Below the pieces are notes generated by a model. That model saw only the letters and a list, made by a program, of their open reading frames with translations. It had not been told where the DNA came from and ran no database searches. Below, in pieces: positions 6,993-11,614 of a stretch of DNA of 11,614 nt; position 1 is the first letter of the stretch, and the number at the start of each line of letters is the position of its first letter. The stretch comes from Sphingobacterium thalpophilum (GTDB lineage Bacteria > Bacteroidota > Bacteroidia > Flavobacteriales > Flavobacteriaceae), in the NCBI GenBank assembly GCA_943328865.2, contig CALQBR020000013.1:1-11614 (forward strand). The letters run 5' to 3'. Both the position numbers and the translations under genes were made by a program.

Positions 6993-8255
6993 TCACCATT
7001 CATTTACTTTATTGGCGTCCATTTTTAGGAATATGAAAAGTAAAATGGTAAAACCCCAAAGTCCAGAACCACCATAGGAAAAGAAGGGCAGAGGTACTCC
7101 AATAGTTGGAAAAATACCTAAAACCATAGACACATTTACAAAAAAGTGAATAAATAAAATGCCTGCTACGCAATAGCCATAGACGCGACTGAATTTTGTT
7201 TTTTGTCTTTCTGAAAGATAGATTGTTCTTAATATTAATCCTACAAAAAGAGCTACTACAATTAATGATCCGAAAAACCCCCATTCTTCTCCTACGGTTG
7301 TAAAAATATAATCGGTATGTTGTTCCGGCACAAATCCGCCTTTAGTTTGAGTACCCTCTAGAAATCCTTTTCCAAACCAACCTCCTGAACCAATTGCTAT
7401 TTCAGATTGGTTTGTATTGTATCCAATCCCTTTTAGGTCAACTTCTTTTCCTAAAAGGATGTTGAAACGATCCCTATGGTGTTGTTTAAAAACATTTTCG
7501 AAAACGTAATTTACAGAAAGTATAAACCCTGTTGCCAAAATCAATATCAAAGCACTTGCAATAATATTTCTGTTAATTTTCCTGCTTTTTACATAGATAA
7601 AAGCAATAATTGAAAAGCATAACAATATTACGTATTCAGGTTCTATTGTTAACGTTAATACGAATAAGAATATGGATATAAATCCTACCCAAATATACCA
7701 AGATGGTAATCCTTCACGGTATAATACAATTATAAAAATGGTATAAATTAATGCACTTCCTGGGTCGGGTTGAGGTAGAATTAGAAAGACAGGGAGTGCA
7801 ATAATTATTAATACCTCGATTTGTCTATTGATATCTTTTAGATTTACCTGAACATCACTCAAATATTTCGCTAAAGCCAGTGCAGTTGCAGCTTTTGCAA
7901 ACTCCGATGGTTGTATGGTAAATGTGCCAATAGCATACCAACAACGTTGTCCAGCAATTGTTTTTCCGAAGAGAAATAGACCAGCTAAGAGCAATAGCGC
8001 TATTGTAAAAATGATGCTAGAATATTTTTCATAAAATTTTCCATCAACAGCAAGTACTAAAAATATTAATGGAATAGTAAAAATAATAAACATCAATTGT
8101 TTACCATAAATTTGTGAAATATCAAAAAGCGTTGCGTCTTCAGAGGTAGTTGATAATGAAGAAGAATAGATGTTGAGCCAACCCAATACTACTAAAAGAA
8201 TATAGATTATGACACTTATCCAGTCTAAGTTGCTTGATACACTTTGGTTTTTCAT
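6993..8255 (-). CDS. rodA: Rod-shape peptidoglycan polymerase RodA (SEDS family)
   Basis: A 420-residue multi-pass inner-membrane SEDS protein that polymerises lipid II into glycan strands for cell elongation, paired with the PBP2 encoded just upstream. About ten hydrophobic helices are visible. Signatures include the ...IQPSEFAKAA stretch (QPSE at 115-118), QPDPGSALIY (162-171), the long extracellular-loop region with GIGYNTNQSEIAIGSGG (276-292), FVPEQHTDYIF (308-318) and PFFSYGGSGLW (390-400). Asp273, just before the GIGYN motif, corresponds in position to the conserved aspartate implicated in polymerase activity; this alignment is by eye. RodA rather than FtsW is inferred from the mre/mrdA context. 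It starts with ATG at 8255, 19 nt after mrdA, is the last gene of the operon, and ends about 70 bp before the shared terminator. Confidence 0.95.
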   Translation of the reverse strand: MKNQSVSSNLDWISVIIYILLVVLGWLNIYSSSLSTTSEDATLFDISQIYGKQLMFIIFTIPLIFLVLAVDGKFYEKYSSIIFTIALLLLAGLFLFGKTIAGQRCWYAIGTFTIQPSEFAKAATALALAKYLSDVQVNLKDINRQIEVLIIIALPVFLILPQPDPGSALIYTIFIIVLYREGLPSWYIWVGFISIFLFVLTLTIEPEYVILLCFSIIAFIYVKSRKINRNIIASALILILATGFILSVNYVFENVFKQHHRDRFNILLGKEVDLKGIGYNTNQSEIAIGSGGWFGKGFLEGTQTKGGFVPEQHTDYIFTTVGEEWGFFGSLIVVALFVGLILRTIYLSERQKTKFSRVYGYCVAGILFIHFFVNVSMVLGIFPTIGVPLPFFSYGGSGLWGFTILLFIFLKMDANKVNEW

Positions 8256-8274
8256 TATTAATGCCTGCTTTTAT

Positions 8275-10209
8275 TTAATTCCGTTTTTCTGGATTTGCTT
8301 TGATATCTTTAACTTCGGTTTTACTTTTTAGGATAGAATCTTTTTTGTGCAATTCTAATTTTATTTCTTCTGAGAGACCACCCAGTATGGCATATCTTCC
8401 TTGTAAGCTAGTGTTTAATGTTCTAGTTTCTAAATCTGTTCTTGTGATTTTTCCTCTTAGGTATTTCTCTATCATTAAACTTGCAATTGGACCTGCAATC
8501 GTTGAGCCAAAACCACCGTTTTCGATCATAACGGCAATGGCTATTTTAGGATTGTCTTTTGGTGCAAAAGCGACAAATATGGAATGATCCTGTAGTTTTG
8601 TTCTTTTACCATTAATTTTCGCAAAATTCTCCGCGGTCCCAGTTTTACCACAAATGTCTATTCCATCAATCTTTAATGCGTATGCTGTACCTAAATTGTA
8701 AACATCAAATAATCCATTTATCATCGGTATAAAATGCTCTTTATCTATTGTAGTTACATGCTTCGTTCTGAATTTTTTGTCAATTACTTGTCCTTCAATC
8801 TTCTTAATAATATGAGGGGTATAGTAATAACCACGATTAGCAACTGCAGCCATCATATTTGCTAATTGAATAGGAGTCATTAATACTTCTCCTTGTCCAA
8901 TAGCATTAGAGATGTTTGTTTTTCCACTCCACCCCCAATCAGGGTACATTTTTTTGTAGGTTTTAGAATTTGGTATTTTTCCTTTTTTACCTGTTGGTAA
9001 ATCGTAACCCATGAATTGACCTAATCCAAAACTTTTTATATGATTGCTCCAAACATCAATAGCATAGCTTGGTTTTTTGTATTTTCCGATTGTTAGTAAA
9101 TAAACATTTGAAAAATAGGCATTGCATGATTTGTAAATACCAACATGTAGATCCCGTATACCGCCACCGCAGTGGCATCTTTGGAATCGACCTCTGGCAT
9201 AAGAAAAACCATGGTTGCACATAAATGTCGTTTGTGTATCCACTATTTTTTCTTGTAGTCCAACCAATCCGGTCATTATTTTAAAGGGTGATCCTGGTGC
9301 ATACTCAGCTAGTAATCCTCTATCGAATAACGGTTTTGCTATGGAATCTCGGTATAGTTTAGTGTAATTTTTAGAACGTTGTCTCCCTACTAAAATTGAT
9401 GGATCATAGGATGGTGCAGTTACTAAGGATAATATCTCACCTGTTTTAGGTTCAAGTGCTACGATACCACCTCTTTTGTTAATCATTAATTCTTCTCCAT
9501 ATTTTTGAAGTTCTAAATCTATGGTTAAATTAACATCTTCTCCTTGCACGGCTATAGTGTCAAACTTCCCATCTTTATAAGCCCCTATTTCTCTATTATA
9601 TTTGTCTTTTTGGATATATTTCACTCCTTTTATTCCTCTTAGGACTTCTTCATAACTTTCTTCAACCCCCTGTTTGCCTATCAGATCACCACTATTGTAA
9701 TAGGGGTTTTTTGCTACTAATTTATCATTAACCTGAGTAATAAAACCGAAAATATTTGCTCCAAATTTTACTTGATAGTCTCGAAGAGAACGTTTTTGAA
9801 TATAAAATCCTTCAAATTTTCTTATTTTTTCTTGAAAAGCAGCGTACTCTAATTTGTTTAACTGAGGTAGGAAAACAGATGGTAGTCTTGGACTGTATAC
9901 TTTAGCTTTGTTTATAATTTTAATGAAATCAGTTTTAGAAATATTTAATAATAGGCAAAACTCAGAAGTATCAATTTTTTTTACCTCCCTGGGGATTACC
10001 ATGATATCATATGAGGGTTGATTTGCTACTAGTAGTTTGCCATTTCGATCATAAATATAACCTCTTTCAGGATAGTCATACTTGATCTTAATAGCGTTGT
10101 TTTCTGATTTTAATTTAAAAGAATCATTTATAACCTGCAGGTAAAATAGCCTGATTAAAAGCAGAATTGTTGTAATTATGATAAGCGAAGGAAGAAATAC
10201 TTTTCTCAT
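8275..10209 (-). CDS. mrdA: Penicillin-binding protein 2, elongation-specific transpeptidase
   Basis: A 644-residue class B PBP that cross-links peptidoglycan during elongation as the partner of RodA. One membrane anchor lies at about 6-25. The non-catalytic N-terminal region begins with the family signature YPERGYIYDRNGKLL (46-60) and runs to about 220, including LIGKQGVEESYEEVLRG (176-192). The transpeptidase domain (about 225-585) has all three motifs: SPFK (Ser307 nucleophile, Lys310), SCN (361-363) and KTG (522-524). Between the first two lies a Cys/His cluster (Cys331, His333, Cys345, His346, Cys347), a possible metal site. A charged tail of about 60 residues follows. The ATG at 10209 overlaps the mreD stop in an ATGA junction, pointing to translational coupling; rodA follows after 19 nt. 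It would be a beta-lactam target. Confidence 0.96.
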   Translation of the reverse strand: MRKVFLPSLIIITTILLLIRLFYLQVINDSFKLKSENNAIKIKYDYPERGYIYDRNGKLLVANQPSYDIMVIPREVKKIDTSEFCLLLNISKTDFIKIINKAKVYSPRLPSVFLPQLNKLEYAAFQEKIRKFEGFYIQKRSLRDYQVKFGANIFGFITQVNDKLVAKNPYYNSGDLIGKQGVEESYEEVLRGIKGVKYIQKDKYNREIGAYKDGKFDTIAVQGEDVNLTIDLELQKYGEELMINKRGGIVALEPKTGEILSLVTAPSYDPSILVGRQRSKNYTKLYRDSIAKPLFDRGLLAEYAPGSPFKIMTGLVGLQEKIVDTQTTFMCNHGFSYARGRFQRCHCGGGIRDLHVGIYKSCNAYFSNVYLLTIGKYKKPSYAIDVWSNHIKSFGLGQFMGYDLPTGKKGKIPNSKTYKKMYPDWGWSGKTNISNAIGQGEVLMTPIQLANMMAAVANRGYYYTPHIIKKIEGQVIDKKFRTKHVTTIDKEHFIPMINGLFDVYNLGTAYALKIDGIDICGKTGTAENFAKINGKRTKLQDHSIFVAFAPKDNPKIAIAVMIENGGFGSTIAGPIASLMIEKYLRGKITRTDLETRTLNTSLQGRYAILGGLSEEIKLELHKKDSILKSKTEVKDIKANPEKRN

Positions 10210-10712
10210 CTCTTGCTAGGCTTAAAAATATAAATTAGCACAATGCAAATTATAGTGGTGAAAATTGTGCTTACCAAAGTCCTAAGTAGAATATCCCATA
10301 GGAAATTCAATTGAAAAACTTCTAATAAAAATAGAGAAAAATGATGAATGATAACGGATATTAATATGAAGGAAAAACGTTCTGTTGTTAATACGTCATT
10401 TAATCGAACTGTTTGGTATTCATAGCTTAATCCAAAAGAAAATTTAAATATTATAGGCCTTACATATGCTAATAGTATACAAGAAGCCGCGTGAACACCT
10501 CCGGAATTGCAAAAAAGGTCTATAATTATTCCTATAAAAAAGCTACTTAAAACCAATATTGATTTATTACCATTTACAGGGAAAAGTATGATAAAGAGTA
10601 TATAAGGAAATGGATTGATGTATCCAAGGAAGTCGATATTATTGAAAATAGTAATTTGTGTTGCGAGCAACAATATAAATCTGGCAATATTTGATAGAAA
10701 AGCACTATTCAT
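10206..10712 (-). CDS. mreD: Rod shape-determining membrane protein MreD
   Basis: A 168-residue inner-membrane protein, about the usual MreD length, thought to work with MreC in holding the elongation complex together. Five or so hydrophobic segments can be seen, roughly at 8-24, 34-46, 50-66, 112-132 and 142-163. The one conserved-looking stretch is GIIIDLFCNSGGVHAASC (61-78), the MreD pattern of a helix with Gly and Asp followed by a short Gly-rich turn. Sequence identity within this family is low, so the call depends heavily on its place between mreC and mrdA. The start ATG at 10712 lies 8 nt inside the end of mreC, and its stop overlaps the mrdA start by 4 nt, so translation of the three genes is probably coupled. 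Confidence 0.88.
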   Translation of the reverse strand: MNSAFLSNIARFILLLATQITIFNNIDFLGYINPFPYILFIILFPVNGNKSILVLSSFFIGIIIDLFCNSGGVHAASCILLAYVRPIIFKFSFGLSYEYQTVRLNDVLTTERFSFILISVIIHHFSLFLLEVFQLNFLWDILLRTLVSTIFTTIICIVLIYIFKPSKR

Positions 10713-11529
10713 TTTTGCTTTTTTTCTCTAAATTAATGATTTCTTCACGATCTTTACTTTTGATGATATATACATGCCCTAGGTTAGTCATGTCATTAAA
10801 AAGTTTTACATTTAAAGTGTAGTAATTGGTTTCGTTATCAATAAATATTTTGTCAATAGTTCCGATGTTGATATTTTCTGGAAATATGATCGATTGACCT
10901 CCGGTTACTACAGTGTCTCCTTTTCTTACCGAAGCTAATCTTGGGACATCAATGAGCTGAACGAAACCTGTATTTTTTCCATTCCAAATTAAAGAACCAA
11001 AATGATTCGTTTTTTTTATTTTGGCATTAATTTGAGATTTCTTATTTAAGATACTAATAATTGTAGCATAATTTTTCGATGTTTGGTCAATAATTCCTAT
11101 TATTCCGTTGCTATTTACTACACCCATGTCTGGTTTCACGCCCTCTTTTTCCCCACTATTAATGGTGAGGTAATTTTCATAAACATTATAAGAATTATGA
11201 ATTACTTTAGAAACTATAATGTCTACCTTACTTACACCTTTAATGCTATCAATTTTTGGAATAATTGTAGAATCTTTAATATTGAATAAAAGACTTTTTA
11301 ATTTGGCATTTTCATTTGCCAAAAGTTCATTGTGAGATCTTAAATTTAAGTATTCACGAACATTGTTTATTCTTTCATAAACACCTCCCGTTAGAAAATT
11401 TGCGGAACTAATTACCTTACTTCTGTGAAAGGAATGGGATTGGATTGTGAGTATTAATGAAATAGCTAAAAGCAGCAAAAACAGCAATCTATTACTGTTT
11501 TTAAATATAAAATTAAATATTTGCTGCAT
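10705..11529 (-). CDS. mreC: Rod shape-determining protein MreC
   Basis: A 274-residue bitopic protein that spans the inner membrane once and acts in the periplasm as a scaffold and activator of the RodA-PBP2 pair. A cytoplasmic N-terminus is followed by a membrane helix at about 14-29. A helical, probably coiled-coil stretch (about 50-84) then leads into the beta-rich MreC domain (about 103-258). Family signatures are the SGEKEGVKPDMGVV region (125-138) followed by NGIIG (141-145), and the GDTVVTGG...FPENINIGTI region (204-225). The last 20 residues are strongly charged. The length is normal for Bacteroidota. The ATG at 11529 lies 14 nt after the mreB stop; its end overlaps mreD by 8 nt. Just ahead of the start is an imperfect direct repeat (CAGCATAAATATT, then CAGCAAATATT covering codons 2-5). 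Confidence 0.93.
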   Translation of the reverse strand: MQQIFNFIFKNSNRLLFLLLLAISLILTIQSHSFHRSKVISSANFLTGGVYERINNVREYLNLRSHNELLANENAKLKSLLFNIKDSTIIPKIDSIKGVSKVDIIVSKVIHNSYNVYENYLTINSGEKEGVKPDMGVVNSNGIIGIIDQTSKNYATIISILNKKSQINAKIKKTNHFGSLIWNGKNTGFVQLIDVPRLASVRKGDTVVTGGQSIIFPENINIGTIDKIFIDNETNYYTLNVKLFNDMTNLGHVYIIKSKDREEIINLEKKSKNE

Positions 11530-11543
11530 GAATATTTATGCTG

Positions 11544-11614
11544 TTATTTTATTAAAATACTTTTAAATTTTGGAATGTTTTTAAGCGCCATTCCAGTACC
11601 ACGCACAACAGCTC
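11544..11614 (-). CDS. mreB: Rod shape-determining protein MreB, last 22 codons only
   Basis: The right edge cuts a minus-strand gene whose last 22 residues are visible. They begin AVVRGTGMALKNI and end KFKSILIK before a TAA stop at 11544-11546. The RGTGMALKN stretch is the expected C-terminal helix of the actin-like MreB, and the gene directly precedes mreC, 14 nt away, as in most mre operons. MreB forms membrane-associated filaments that guide the RodA-PBP2 machinery. Frame: two bases of an incomplete codon at 11613-11614, then GCT. The operon promoter lies outside the window, upstream of mreB or beyond it. Confidence 0.87.
   Translation of the reverse strand, partial: AVVRGTGMALKNIPKFKSILIK

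Noticed and set aside
7009..7284. Second minus-strand frame at the end of rodA
   Set aside because: It overlaps rodA in another frame; its Cys/Phe/Arg-rich translation looks like a frame-shifted copy, and the rodA frame holds the family motifs to its own stop.
11083..11289. Plus-strand 68-codon open frame over mreC
   Set aside because: Antisense to the mreC domain and without coding character.

Overview
The window is low-GC and gene-dense, and reads as a chromosomal backbone segment of a member of the Bacteroidota, most likely Flavobacteriaceae and Flavobacterium-like. The evidence is AT-rich or A-rich leaders with no clear Shine-Dalgarno sequences, the protein character of every recognisable gene, and a gene order (mreB-mreC-mreD-mrdA-rodA, and surE/lpxB next to comEC) that I recall from flavobacteria. 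The genus is inferred from memory of such genomes; no search was run. I see no tRNA, rRNA, CRISPR array, phage or insertion sequence.

Left block, positions 1-4470, all minus strand, transcribed right to left: surE (nucleotidase), a 90-residue three-helix membrane protein of unknown function, lpxB (lipid A disaccharide synthase), an NlpC/P60 lipoprotein (putative peptidoglycan endopeptidase), and comEC (DNA-uptake channel, cut by the left window edge). The last three genes are 18 and 31 nt apart and look like one transcription unit. The last two start with TTG and GTG. The 53-nt gap between the small membrane gene and lpxB lies between the arms of a perfect 12-bp inverted repeat. One arm begins with the upstream stop codon and the other contains the lpxB start codon, which suggests translational coupling.

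Centre, positions 4471-6992: a 195-bp divergent spacer with a possible flavobacterial-type promoter, then a plus-strand tail-specific (C-terminal processing) protease, prc. It is followed by a perfect 12-bp inverted repeat directly after the stop codon and by a strong hairpin with T tracts on both strands. That hairpin can terminate transcription from both sides, because prc converges on the next operon.

Right block, positions 6993-11614, all minus strand: the rod-shape and cell-elongation operon mreB (last 22 codons only), mreC, mreD, mrdA (PBP2) and rodA. The junctions are 14 nt, an 8-nt overlap, a 4-nt ATGA overlap and 19 nt. These proteins form the elongasome: cytoplasmic MreB filaments, the MreC/MreD membrane scaffold, the RodA glycan polymerase and the PBP2 transpeptidase.

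Nearly everything in the window concerns the cell envelope (lipid A, peptidoglycan hydrolysis, periplasmic proteolysis, wall elongation), plus DNA uptake. I found no undescribed multi-gene system. The most interesting signals are the lpxB start-codon inverted repeat, the unknown 90-residue membrane protein, the Cys/His cluster in PBP2, and the tandem hairpins after prc.
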